The notes: a model not told the origin generated them from the letters alone. 13,925 nt of DNA from JAAZBW01 sp035647855 (GCA_035647855.1 DASRMP010000075.1:1-13925), one strand, 5' to 3'; shown: positions 1-7,629, counted from the first letter of the stretch. Numbers and translations are program-made.

Positions 1-313
1 GATCGGGCACGGCGGCGTCGGGCTCTCGGTCGGGCAGCGGCAGCGGCTCGCGCTCGCCCGCGCCTTCGTCTCGGACGCGCCCCTCGTCATCCTCGACGAG
101 CCGACCGCCCACCTCGACGCCACCACCGAGGCAGAGGTCACCCGCGCGGTCCGCGCGCTGCGAGCGGACGGCCACACCGTTGTCGTCATCGCGCACCGGC
201 CCGGTGTCCTCTCCGCTGCGGACCAAATCGTGATCGTCAACTCCGAGGCCACCCGGACCATCCAGGCCACCCAGACCGCCCGACCCGCCGGCAGCGAGGA
301 GGTCTCCCTCTGA
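1..313 (+). CDS. cydD: CydD, C-terminal end of ATP-binding domain (partial, 5' end off window)
   Basis: This is the last 103 codons of an ABC-transporter ATPase, read from base 2 to the TGA at 311-313. The ABC signature appears as LSVGQRQRLALARAF, followed by Walker B (VILDEPTAHLD) and the H-loop (VVIAHRPG). The stop overlaps the start of a second ABC protein (TGATG). That pairing of two half-transporters is typical of CydDC, the heterodimeric inner-membrane exporter of glutathione/cysteine or haem-type compounds needed to assemble cytochrome bd oxidase. The second position of the usual LSGGQ is Val here. A poorly conserved tail of about 25 residues follows the ATPase fold. The assignment to CydD rather than another half-transporter rests on the neighbour cydC. 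The transmembrane half, and probably cydAB, lie outside the window. Confidence 0.85.
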   Translation, partial: IGHGGVGLSVGQRQRLALARAFVSDAPLVILDEPTAHLDATTEAEVTRAVRALRADGHTVVVIAHRPGVLSAADQIVIVNSEATRTIQATQTARPAGSEEVSL

Positions 314-2079
314 TGCTCCTTACCGCCTCACAGAGCCGCGCGCTGCGACGTGCGATCGCCCTCCTCGACATCCGCTGGGCCCGCGTGGCGCTCGCCGTCC
401 TGCTCGGTTCGCTCGGTCTGGGTTCCTCGGTCGCGCTGACCTCCACGTCTGCGTGGCTCATCGCCCGCGCCTCGCAGATGCCGCCCGTGCTCGCGCTCTC
501 CATCGCCGCCACGGCCGTGCGCCTGTTCGGAATCTCTCGCTCGGTGCTGCGCTACCTCGAGAGACTCCAGTCGCACGGTGTGGCGCTCGCCGGGATGGCC
601 TCCCTGCGCGAGCAGGTCTACCGCAGGCTCGCCGATTCGCCTGTGGAGGCCATCGCCGGCCTGAAGCGCGGAGACCTGCTCAACCGCACGGGCGCGGACG
701 TCGACTCCGTGGGCGACGCCATCGTCCGCGGCCTCATGCCGGTACTCGTCGGCGCCGTCGTGAGCCTGGGAACCGTCGTCTTCATAACGTGGCTGCTGCC
801 CGCCTCGGGCGCGATCCTCGCCGTCTGCCTCCTGTTCTCCTTCACGGCCGGACCGTTCTTCGCCGCCCGGGCCGCGCGCCGCGCCGAACTCGCCCAGATC
901 GAAGAACGCGCCGAACTCGCCGCCACCTCGCTCACCATGGTCGAGGGAGGCTCGGAACTCGCCGTCTGGGGCTGCCTTGACGTGCTGCGCGGCCGGCTCG
1001 CCGCCCAGGAGGAGCGGCTCACTCGACTGCGCGACCGCGCCGCCGCACCCGCAGCACTCGCCGCCGGCATGGACGTCCTCGGCATGGCGCTCGCCACGCT
1101 CGGCGCAATTGTGGTGGGCATCCCGGCACTCGCGGACGGCGAGCTGAGTGCGGTCGCTCTCGCCGTCGTCGTGCTGACGCCGCTGGCCGCGTTCGAGGCG
1201 ACCGCCAACCTCCCGGCCGCCGCCACGCAGTTGGTGCGCTCGGCCGGCGCCGCCGAACGGATCATGGACCTGCTGGACTCCGCCGCGGACGGCACGCAGC
1301 GCCGCGGTTCCCTTCCAGCCGATGCCGCACCAATTCTCGAGGCCCGTGACGTCGCAGTTGCGTGGCCGGGCGGGCCTGCCGTAGCCGGTGGAATCAACTT
1401 GACCGTCGAGCCGGGGCGCGCGGTCGCGATCGTCGGGCAGAGCGGCGTCGGGAAGACCACCCTCCTATCGACACTCGCCGGCCTGCTCCCGCCACGCGAA
1501 GGCGACGTCCTACTGGACGGGCACGCCCTCGCCGAGGTCCCCCGGGACGTCGCGGCGCGGCACGCCACGATGACCTCCGAGGACGCCCACATCTTCGCGA
1601 CCAGCGTGCTGGAAAACCTCCGCGTCGCGCGCGGAAACGTCACGGAGGAGGAGGCGGTCGAACTCCTGGGCCAGGCCGGCCTCGCCGAGTGGCTCTCCCA
1701 GCTCCCCGACGGCGTCCACACACTCCTCGACTCCGATGCCGTCAACGTCTCGGGCGGGGAGAGGCGGCGCCTCCTGATCGCCCGCGCCCTCGCCTCCCCC
1801 GCGCCGCTGCTGCTCGTCGACGAACCGGCCGAGCACCTGGACCCGAAAACGGCGCACGCGCTGATGACGGACCTCCTCGCGCTCGCCCATCCTCGCGACG
1901 GGACCGAGCCACGCGGCGTCGTCGTCGTGACACACCACCTGGGAGCGCTCGCGGGCGCGGACGAGGTTCTCCTACTGGAGCGCAACGCCCACGGGTTAGC
2001 CTTGGTCGAGGACCGCGGTACGCACGGCGATCTGCTCGCGCGGTCACCCGGATACCGCAGCGCGGCCATGGAGGCGTAA
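313..2079 (+). CDS. cydC: CydC, thiol reductant/haem ABC exporter subunit
   Basis: A 588-residue ABC half-transporter. The N-terminal half carries hydrophobic membrane segments at roughly residues 25-50, 55-75, 135-185 and 245-290. The C-terminal ATPase domain has Walker A GQSGVGKTT (375-383), signature SGGE (480-483), Walker B LLLVDEP (499-505) and an H-loop in VVTHHLG. With CydD it should form the membrane exporter required for cytochrome bd assembly; that role is family knowledge. The ATG overlaps the cydD stop (TGATG), with GAGGAGG at 296-302 as ribosome site, so the two are translationally coupled. The residue in the Q-loop position is Glu423 (SEDAHIF) rather than the usual Gln. The following kinase gene starts directly after the TAA, so all three genes share a transcript. 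Confidence 0.92.
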   Translation: MLLTASQSRALRRAIALLDIRWARVALAVLLGSLGLGSSVALTSTSAWLIARASQMPPVLALSIAATAVRLFGISRSVLRYLERLQSHGVALAGMASLREQVYRRLADSPVEAIAGLKRGDLLNRTGADVDSVGDAIVRGLMPVLVGAVVSLGTVVFITWLLPASGAILAVCLLFSFTAGPFFAARAARRAELAQIEERAELAATSLTMVEGGSELAVWGCLDVLRGRLAAQEERLTRLRDRAAAPAALAAGMDVLGMALATLGAIVVGIPALADGELSAVALAVVVLTPLAAFEATANLPAAATQLVRSAGAAERIMDLLDSAADGTQRRGSLPADAAPILEARDVAVAWPGGPAVAGGINLTVEPGRAVAIVGQSGVGKTTLLSTLAGLLPPREGDVLLDGHALAEVPRDVAARHATMTSEDAHIFATSVLENLRVARGNVTEEEAVELLGQAGLAEWLSQLPDGVHTLLDSDAVNVSGGERRRLLIARALASPAPLLLVDEPAEHLDPKTAHALMTDLLALAHPRDGTEPRGVVVVTHHLGALAGADEVLLLERNAHGLALVEDRGTHGDLLARSPGYRSAAMEA

Positions 2080-3729
2080 GTGAACGATCAGCTCCTGCGT
2101 GCGGCTCTCGACCTGACGAGCCAGCTCGATCTGCCGGACGTCCTACAGGACTTCGTGGACGCCGCAGCGGAGCAGACGGGAGCGCCGTACAGCGCGCTCG
2201 GCGTCTTGGACAACGAGGGAAACACCTCGCTGTTCGTGCATTACGGCTTCGATCGGGAGACCGTCCAGCGGCTCGGCGATCCGCCGCGCGGGCGCGGGGT
2301 CCTCGGCGCGATACCTTCCGAGGGCCATCTGCTCCTCAACGATGTGACCGCTCACCCGGAGTTCGGGGGCTGGCCCGAGCACCATCCGTCGATGGACACG
2401 TTCCTCGGGATGCCACTGCGGATCAACGAGCAGGTGTTCGGGCGTATCTATCTGGCGGGCAAGGATGGCGGCTTCACGGAGGGGGACATCGAGGCGGTGG
2501 AGCTGCTCGCGCAGGCCGCCGGGGTCGCGGTGGCCAACGCCCGGATCTATTCGCAGTCGCGGAACCGTGAGCGCTGGATCCAGGTCTCGCAGACCATCAC
2601 CACCACTCTGCTCGAAGGCACCGAGGAGGAAGAAGCTCTCCAGATGATCGCGCAGCTGGTGCGCGAGGTCGCCGACGCCGAGACCGCCCTCATCGTGCTC
2701 CCTTCCGTGGGCGACACGTGGGCGTGCGAGATCGCCGACGGCGTCCGGGCCGGCGAGCTGATCGGGGTGGAGTTCCCGCCGAACGGTCGTGCCCTGACGG
2801 TGTTGCGCGAGGGCGTGGGCGTGATCGTGGACTCGATGGCGCGGGCGAACCCCATGCGCGTTCCCCAGCTGCGCAACTTCGGTGCCGCGATGTACGCACC
2901 AATGACCGTGCGCGGCACGGGGCTCGGCGTCATCATCCTGCTGCGGGACGTGGGACGGCCGGAGTTCGAGGCGGCCGATCTCACGATGGCCGAGTCCCTC
3001 GCCCTCCAGGCCGCAATGGCGCTGGAGCTCGCCGCCGCGCGGCACGCCGAGGACGTCTCCAGCCTGCTCGGAGAGCGCCAGCGGATCGGCCGCGACCTCC
3101 ACGATCTCGCCATCCAGCAACTCTTCGCCACCGGGATGCAGCTGGAGAGCACGCGGCAGGAACTCGTGGCGGAGGGCCGGGCGGATCTCGCCGGCACGAT
3201 CGAAAGCGCCCTCTCCTCGGTGGACGAGTCCGTTCGCCAGATCCGTTCGATCGTCCAGTCGCTCCGCGAGCCCGACGACGCCGTCCTCCTCGTGGAGCGG
3301 CTCCGGCGGGAGGCGTCGATAGGCAGGACGGCGCTCGGCTTCGCCCCGTCGCTGGTGCTGGTGGTGGATGGGACCGTGGTGGATGAGAACGACGAGGACA
3401 GCGAGTTGCTCGACGCCGTCGACTATCGGATTGACGCCGATATCGCCGACGACGTGGTCGCCGTGCTCCGCGAGGGACTCTCGAACGCGGCGCGGCACGC
3501 GCGCGCTTCGTCGGTGCAGGTCAAGGTCTCACTGTGGGGATCAGGCCCGTCCGGAACGGTCTCCGTGGAGGTCGAGGACGACGGCGTCGGCATCTCCTCC
3601 ACTCAGTCCCGGCGCTCCGGGCTGGACAACCTTGTGGCGCGGGCGCGACGCCACCGCGGAGAGTTCTCGCTGGTGCGCTCGGAGACGGGTTTCGGCTCCC
3701 TGCTGACTTGGCAGGTCCCGCTGACCTGA
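2080..3729 (+). CDS. GAF-GAF sensor histidine kinase, DosS/DosT-like (NarL-type HisKA_3)
   Basis: A 549-residue cytoplasmic kinase with no membrane segment. Domain order is GAF-A (about 16-155), GAF-B (about 180-318), HisKA_3 dimerisation domain with the phospho-acceptor in RIGRDLHDLAIQQLF (His341), then HATPase with N-box EGLSN (465-469), DDGVGI (500-505) and SGLDNL (513-518). The layout and wording closely follow mycobacterial DosS/DosT, oxygen/NO/CO sensors that phosphorylate DosR. GAF-A contains PEHHPSMDTFLGMP; its second His (102) aligns with the proximal haem ligand of DosS (His149), and Tyr124 in GRIYLAGK aligns with the distal-side Tyr171. Haem binding is therefore inferred, not shown. 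The start is GTG directly after the cydC TAA, with GGAGG at 2070-2074. An acidic stretch (about 430-458) before the N-box looks lineage-specific. The likely partner regulator is encoded tail-to-tail at 3760-4416. Confidence 0.9.
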   Translation: MNDQLLRAALDLTSQLDLPDVLQDFVDAAAEQTGAPYSALGVLDNEGNTSLFVHYGFDRETVQRLGDPPRGRGVLGAIPSEGHLLLNDVTAHPEFGGWPEHHPSMDTFLGMPLRINEQVFGRIYLAGKDGGFTEGDIEAVELLAQAAGVAVANARIYSQSRNRERWIQVSQTITTTLLEGTEEEEALQMIAQLVREVADAETALIVLPSVGDTWACEIADGVRAGELIGVEFPPNGRALTVLREGVGVIVDSMARANPMRVPQLRNFGAAMYAPMTVRGTGLGVIILLRDVGRPEFEAADLTMAESLALQAAMALELAAARHAEDVSSLLGERQRIGRDLHDLAIQQLFATGMQLESTRQELVAEGRADLAGTIESALSSVDESVRQIRSIVQSLREPDDAVLLVERLRREASIGRTALGFAPSLVLVVDGTVVDENDEDSELLDAVDYRIDADIADDVVAVLREGLSNAARHARASSVQVKVSLWGSGPSGTVSVEVEDDGVGISSTQSRRSGLDNLVARARRHRGEFSLVRSETGFGSLLTWQVPLT

Positions 3730-3759
3730 GGGCTGTTTTCGCCTCGGCCGGTGCTACTG

Positions 3760-4416
3760 CTACTGCCGCCAGGAAGACGCACGCTGGCCCGCCACCCACG
3801 CGGCTGCCTGGGTGCGGCGCTGGAGTCCCATCTTCGCAAGCAGCGAGGTGATGTGGTTCTTCACGGTCTTCTCGGCCACGCCGAGCCGGTCCCCGATCTC
3901 GCGGTTGGACATGCCATCGCCGATGAGGTCGAGCACTCTGCGCTCGGAGGGCGTCAGATGGACGGTGGGGTCGCCATGATCTGCACGGCGGCGCGTCACG
4001 GTGCGCTCGTCGAGGAGGGTGCGGCCGGACGCCACAGCCCTGACGACCTCGGCAATCTCGGCGCCGCGAACCGTCTTGAGGAGGAACGCCTTGGCGCCTG
4101 CGTGAAGCGCCTCGGAGAGGGCGTCATCGTCATCGAAGGAGGTGAGCACGATCGGGCTCGCCGTGGGGACGGTCTCCCGGAGCTTCTGGATGATGTCGAT
4201 CCCGGTGCCGTCCGGGAGTTGGAGGTCCACGAGAACGACCTCTGGGCGCACCAGTTCGGCGCGCCTCAGCGCCTCGGCGACGGTGCCGGCCTCCGCCACG
4301 ACCACCAGGCCATCGGCGCGATCAACTATCTCCGCGATTCCGCGGCGGACGATCTCGTGGTCGTCCACAATCATGACGCGGATCTCGCGTGGCTTGCTTT
4401 TCGGTACTGAGGTCAC
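3760..4416 (-). CDS. LuxR/NarL-family response regulator, DosR-like
   Basis: A 218-residue two-component regulator. The receiver domain (about 12-130) has the acidic pair Asp18-Asp19, phospho-acceptor Asp64 in VVLVDLQLPDG, the conserved Thr/Ser in IVLTSF and Lys in AFLLKT. The C-terminal LuxR helix-turn-helix (about 150-210) reads LTPSERRVLDLIGDG then KTVKNHITSLLAKMG and RRTQAA, very close to DosR/DevR. I chose the GTG at 4416 because it overlaps the mutM stop as GTGA with an AGG just upstream. The frame stays open to 4746, but that part is antisense-quality sequence inside mutM. An internal ATG at 4374 would give 204 residues. It should bind DNA when phosphorylated, most likely by the GAF kinase whose gene ends 30 bases away on the opposite strand. 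Coupling to mutM rather than to its kinase is unusual. Confidence 0.92.
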   Translation of the reverse strand: MTSVPKSKPREIRVMIVDDHEIVRRGIAEIVDRADGLVVVAEAGTVAEALRRAELVRPEVVLVDLQLPDGTGIDIIQKLRETVPTASPIVLTSFDDDDALSEALHAGAKAFLLKTVRGAEIAEVVRAVASGRTLLDERTVTRRRADHGDPTVHLTPSERRVLDLIGDGMSNREIGDRLGVAEKTVKNHITSLLAKMGLQRRTQAAAWVAGQRASSWRQ

Positions 4417-5339
4417 CAGTCCTGCCAATTCATATCTCGGTGCTGGGTCTCGGCGGCGCTCCACGCCTGGCAGGTGGGACAGGCATACGTGCCGCGGCCT
4501 CCGACGACGCCCTTCTCCACGAGTGTGCCACATCTGCGGCACGGTTGGCCCAGTTGCCCATAGACCGCCAACTCGCGTCCGAAGTACCCGGCGCCCCCCT
4601 CGACGTCCACGTAGAGCGCATCGAAACTGGTTCCGCCTGCGGCGACGGCGGAACGCATCACCTCCGCCGCGGCGCCGATCACGCCGGCGAGGCGCTCCAC
4701 CCCGAGCATCGAGGCCGGGATCTCGGGGTGCAGCCGCGAGGCCCACAGCGTCTCGTCCGCGTAGATGTTGCCAATTCCCGAGACGTACCTCTGGTCGAGC
4801 AGGACTCGCTTGATCGCCGACGACGTCCGCGACATCCGCTCCGACGCCGCCCCGGCATCGAGATACGGATCGAGCGGATCGCGGGCGATGTGCGCGGCAA
4901 CCAGCGGAATGAGCGCGATCTCCGTCCCCGCTCCCGCCGGCAACCCATCCGGCGTGGGACTGAGCAGCGAGGCGGACACATACCCGAAGGTGCGCTGATC
5001 GACGAACACCAAGGCGGCGTCATCATCGAGATGGAAGGTCGCGGCGGCGTGGCGCACAGGCTCCCCCGCAGCCCCCGCACCCGTCCGGTGCAGCAACTGC
5101 CCCGACATCCCGAGGTGGATCACGAGCGCCGCATCCGAGCCCTCCAGCACCATCCACAGGAACTTCCCACGCCGCGCGACATCGAGAATCCGGCGGCCAC
5201 CGAGCCGGGCAAAGGCACCGAGGTCGGTCTCGCGGCGAGCAACACGAGCCGTGTGCAACTCGACGTGGTCGAGGACGCGGCCGCGAAGGTGCCGCTCAAC
5301 CCCCCGCCTGATGGTCTCTACCTCGGGAAGCTCCGGCAT
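4413..5339 (-). CDS. mutM: Formamidopyrimidine-DNA glycosylase (Fpg/MutM)
   Basis: A 308-residue bifunctional DNA glycosylase/AP lyase that excises 8-oxoguanine and ring-opened purines. The N-terminus is MPELPEVETIRRGV, giving the catalytic Pro2 and Glu3. Lys59 in ARRGKFLW is the equivalent of E. coli Lys57. The helix-two-turn-helix region reads SGIGNIYADETLW, and a C4 zinc finger is formed by Cys267, Cys270, Cys287 and Cys290. About 18 residues follow the last cysteine, a tail most short Fpg proteins lack. The ATG lies 3 bases after the rnc stop, and the gene's own stop overlaps the GTG of the response regulator, so it is the middle of a coupled chain. In many actinobacteria smc follows mutM; here a regulator does. 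Confidence 0.96.
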   Translation of the reverse strand: MPELPEVETIRRGVERHLRGRVLDHVELHTARVARRETDLGAFARLGGRRILDVARRGKFLWMVLEGSDAALVIHLGMSGQLLHRTGAGAAGEPVRHAAATFHLDDDAALVFVDQRTFGYVSASLLSPTPDGLPAGAGTEIALIPLVAAHIARDPLDPYLDAGAASERMSRTSSAIKRVLLDQRYVSGIGNIYADETLWASRLHPEIPASMLGVERLAGVIGAAAEVMRSAVAAGGTSFDALYVDVEGGAGYFGRELAVYGQLGQPCRRCGTLVEKGVVGGRGTYACPTCQAWSAAETQHRDMNWQDW

Positions 5340-5342
5340 TCG

Positions 5343-6074
5343 CTAGACACCGCCATCGCTCGCGAACGCGAGCGTGATGAGGTCGTATGCCTCCTCTGCG
5401 GCGCCGTGCTCGGCCACCTTCTTCGACGAACCGACGCCAGCGCCCACGAAGTCACCCACCGTGGCGGTGGCGGTGAAGGTGCGGTCGTGGTCGGGGCCCG
5501 TGCTCTCGACGGCGTACACCGGCGACGGCAGGGTATGCAGTGCAGCCAGTTCCTGAAGCGATGTCTTCCAGTCGAGGCCGGCACCGAGCCGCCGGGCGTC
5601 GGCGAGAAGAGGGGCCGTCAGCCGCAGCACCATCGCCCGCGTGGGTTCGAGCCCGTGGCTGAGGTACGCGGCGCCAATGAGCGCCTCCACGGTGTCGGAC
5701 AGGATCGAGTCCTTCTTCGCGCCGCCCGTCACGATTTCGCCACGGCCCAGGAGCACGTGATCGCCGAGTTCGAGGTTGCGCGCCACGGTCGCGAGTCCGC
5801 GTTGCGACACGACCGCGGAGCGCATCTTCGCGAGGTCACTCTCGGGCACGTCCGGGTGATGCAGGAAGAGGTACTCCGTCACGACGAGTCCGAGCACCGA
5901 GTCGCCGAGGAACTCGAGTCTCTCGTTGGTGGGCACTCCCCCGGCCTCGTGGGCGTAGGAGCGGTGTGTCAGGGCGTGGATGAGTTTCTCGTCTTCGAAG
6001 TCGAGGCCGAGGCGACGGACGAGCGAACGGTGGTCGTCGAGGTTTGCCCCCGCCTTGGGGCGTGGCGTGCTCAC
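5343..6074 (-). CDS. rnc: Ribonuclease III
   Basis: A 243-residue double-strand-specific endoribonuclease for rRNA and mRNA processing. The family signature NERLEFLGDSVLG is at 50-62, with catalytic acidic residues Glu51, Glu54 and Asp58; the second acidic cluster lies in SDTVEALIGAAYL. The C-terminal double-stranded-RNA-binding domain begins near DWKTSLQELAA (about 167) and ends with SSKKVAEHGAAEEAY. The start is GTG overlapping the yceD stop (GTGA) with a strong GGAGGGAGG upstream. Only 3 bases separate it from mutM. The rnc-mutM pair is standard in actinobacteria. Confidence 0.96.
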   Translation of the reverse strand: MSTPRPKAGANLDDHRSLVRRLGLDFEDEKLIHALTHRSYAHEAGGVPTNERLEFLGDSVLGLVVTEYLFLHHPDVPESDLAKMRSAVVSQRGLATVARNLELGDHVLLGRGEIVTGGAKKDSILSDTVEALIGAAYLSHGLEPTRAMVLRLTAPLLADARRLGAGLDWKTSLQELAALHTLPSPVYAVESTGPDHDRTFTATATVGDFVGAGVGSSKKVAEHGAAEEAYDLITLAFASDGGV

Positions 6075-6646
6075 TCGCCTCCCTCCAGCGCGCCTTCCTC
6101 TGATTCGCCTTCCAGCAGCACCGCCAGCGCGGCGAACCGCGGGTCCACCTCTCTGTGCTCATGGCCCGGTTCGGCGTCCTCCATGCGGATGCCGCAGACG
6201 GGGCAGAGGCCGGGGCAGTCGGGCCGGCAGAGCGGGCGGAAGGGCAGGTCCGTGACGATCGTGTCGCGGACCATCGGTTCGAGGTCGAGGGTTTCGCCGT
6301 CGGTGCGGAGCATCTCGGTGGCTTCCTCGTCGCCGTCGTCGATGGCGCGCTGAACCGACTCGGGGAAGAGGTAGAGCTCGGATACGTCGAGGTCGAGCCG
6401 CCGATCGAGAGGGTCGAGACAGCGCACGCACTCGCCCGTGAGCCGGGTTCCGATCGTGCCCGTGACGTAGACGCCCTCGCCCGTGGACTGCACGGTCAGG
6501 TCCAGTTCCACGAGTTCACCCTCGGGCACGCCGATCACCGAGGTTCCGAGATCGTGCGGCGCGGGGATGGCGAGCTCGATGTTCCTGCCGGCGCCAGGAG
6601 TTCGCTGAAGATCGTGGATCGGGAGGACGAAGGGGCCGGCGCTCAT
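6071..6646 (-). CDS. yceD: YceD / DUF177 protein, probable 23S rRNA accumulation factor
   Basis: A 191-residue member of the DUF177 family, linked in other bacteria and plants to 23S rRNA accumulation and usually encoded beside rpmF (ribosomal protein L32). Visible marks are the central GECVRCLDPLDRRLDLDVSE with Cys73 and Cys76, and a later cluster LCRPDCPGLCPVCG with Cys140, Cys144, Cys148 and Cys151 that could bind metal. The acidic C-terminus and DPRFAALAVLL segment are typical of the family. The ATG overlaps the stop of the upstream coiled-coil gene (ATGA), and the stop overlaps the rnc start. No rpmF frame fits between this gene and rnc, which is a departure from the common order. Confidence 0.88.
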   Translation of the reverse strand: MSAGPFVLPIHDLQRTPGAGRNIELAIPAPHDLGTSVIGVPEGELVELDLTVQSTGEGVYVTGTIGTRLTGECVRCLDPLDRRLDLDVSELYLFPESVQRAIDDGDEEATEMLRTDGETLDLEPMVRDTIVTDLPFRPLCRPDCPGLCPVCGIRMEDAEPGHEHREVDPRFAALAVLLEGESEEGALEGGE

Positions 6647-7134
6647 TCGCGGTTGTCCCCGGTGGTGAGGCGAGCCTGGATCACGGCACGGCCTGCCTCG
6701 ACCTGCTTGGCGATCTGCCCGAGTTCGATCTCGAGTTGGGCGAGCTGGCGATCGGCGTAGTCGTTGGACTCGTCTGCGAGTTTGCGGCCCTCCACCTCGG
6801 CCTCCGCGATGATCTCGTCGGCGCGTACCTTTGCGGCCTCCACGAGGGACTCCTTCTCCACGAGTTCCTTCGCACGCTCCTCGGCCTCACGCTGCAGTTG
6901 GGCCGCCTTCTCGTTGGCGCGTTGCACCAACTGCTGCGCCCCCGCAACGATCTCGTCCGCCTCCGCGATCTGCTCCGGCACCACTTGGCGGGCGGCGTCG
7001 AGAAGTGCAAGCGCCTCGGCCTTGTTGACCAGCACCGAGGCGCTCATCGGCATCGCCTTCGCGCTCCTGATGACCTGTGCGAGCTCGTCAAGGATCGCCA
7101 GAAGGCTCTCGCCCTTTGTGGGTTGGTCAGTCAC
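6643..7134 (-). CDS. DivIVA-like coiled-coil protein, SepIVA-like
   Basis: A 163-residue soluble protein. The N-terminal part (LDELAQVIRSAKAMPMSAS, about 16-34, then a helix ending VPEQIAEADEIV) resembles the start of mycobacterial SepIVA (Rv2927c), a DivIVA-domain septation factor encoded in the same place beside yceD and rnc. Residues about 70-150 are strongly charged, rich in Ala/Glu/Lys/Gln, and predict a long coiled coil. No signal peptide or membrane segment is visible. The GTG start overlaps the coaD stop (GTGA) and has AAGGAG seven bases upstream. A cell-division or cell-envelope role is inferred from the family and position; the function in this organism is unknown. Confidence 0.82.
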   Translation of the reverse strand: MTDQPTKGESLLAILDELAQVIRSAKAMPMSASVLVNKAEALALLDAARQVVPEQIAEADEIVAGAQQLVQRANEKAAQLQREAEERAKELVEKESLVEAAKVRADEIIAEAEVEGRKLADESNDYADRQLAQLEIELGQIAKQVEAGRAVIQARLTTGDNRE

Positions 7135-7622
7135 GGTTTGTCTCCTTCATAGACGGAGGCGAGGGCCTCACGAACCACATCGGGCACCAGGCCCGGCAAC
7201 TCGACGCCGAAACTCGCGATCTCCTTCACGTACGACGACGAGACGTGGTTCAGGCCCTGATCGCCCATTATGAACAGCGTCTCCACGCCGGACATGTGGC
7301 GGTTGAGCAACGCCATCGCGCGTTCGCTCTCGAAATCTGCGCCGCCGCGCAGGCCCTTGACGATCGCCGTGATCCCACGCTTCTTCACATAGGCGGCGAG
7401 CAGGCCCTCGATGGGCTCGACGGACACCTCGATCCCCATTTCCGCCGCCGACTGCCGCGCAAGCTCCACGCGCCGTTCGAGCGGGAACAGGTACTTCTTG
7501 CCGGGATTCTCGGCCACACCGATCACGACCTCATCGGCCACGGTGAGCACGCGCCGCGCGATGTCAAGGTGTCCGAGCGTGATCGGATCGTACGATCCGG
7601 GGCACAACGCGATGGAACTCAT
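7131..7622 (-). CDS. coaD: Phosphopantetheine adenylyltransferase
   Basis: A 163-residue enzyme of coenzyme A synthesis that joins 4'-phosphopantetheine to AMP from ATP, giving dephospho-CoA. The nucleotidyltransferase fold is marked by CPGSYDPITLGHLDIARR (7-24) with the TxGH motif at 15-18, IVKGLRGGADFESE in the middle, and SSSYVKEIASFG near the end. Length is normal for the family. I chose the ATG at 7622 because the conserved N-terminus starts there. The longer open frame to 7706 adds unconserved sequence and would nearly reach the rsmD stop. A GGGAGG sits only one base before the ATG, too close to act as a ribosome site, and TACCCT lies seven bases further up, suggesting a leaderless message. 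The stop overlaps the SepIVA-like gene. Confidence 0.95.
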   Translation of the reverse strand: MSSIALCPGSYDPITLGHLDIARRVLTVADEVVIGVAENPGKKYLFPLERRVELARQSAAEMGIEVSVEPIEGLLAAYVKKRGITAIVKGLRGGADFESERAMALLNRHMSGVETLFIMGDQGLNHVSSSYVKEIASFGVELPGLVPDVVREALASVYEGDKP

Positions 7623-7629
7623 GCCTCCC

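Noticed and set aside
618..2069. Long open frame of 483 codons antisense to cydC
   Set aside because: It is rich in Arg/Ser/Pro/Ala with no recognisable motif and mirrors the high-GC codon pattern of cydC; cydC has full ABC motifs.
3730..3759. Bidirectional terminator between the converging kinase and regulator genes
   Set aside because: I see no stable stem with a T-run in these 30 bases on either strand.
4417..4746. Upstream extension of the response-regulator frame to 328 codons
   Set aside because: It overlaps mutM in another frame and reads as an Arg/Gly-rich shadow; the receiver domain begins just after the GTG at 4416.
4389..6353. 654-codon + strand open frame across mutM, rnc and yceD
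   Set aside because: It runs antisense to three clearly recognised genes and its product shows only Arg/Gly/His-rich low-information sequence.
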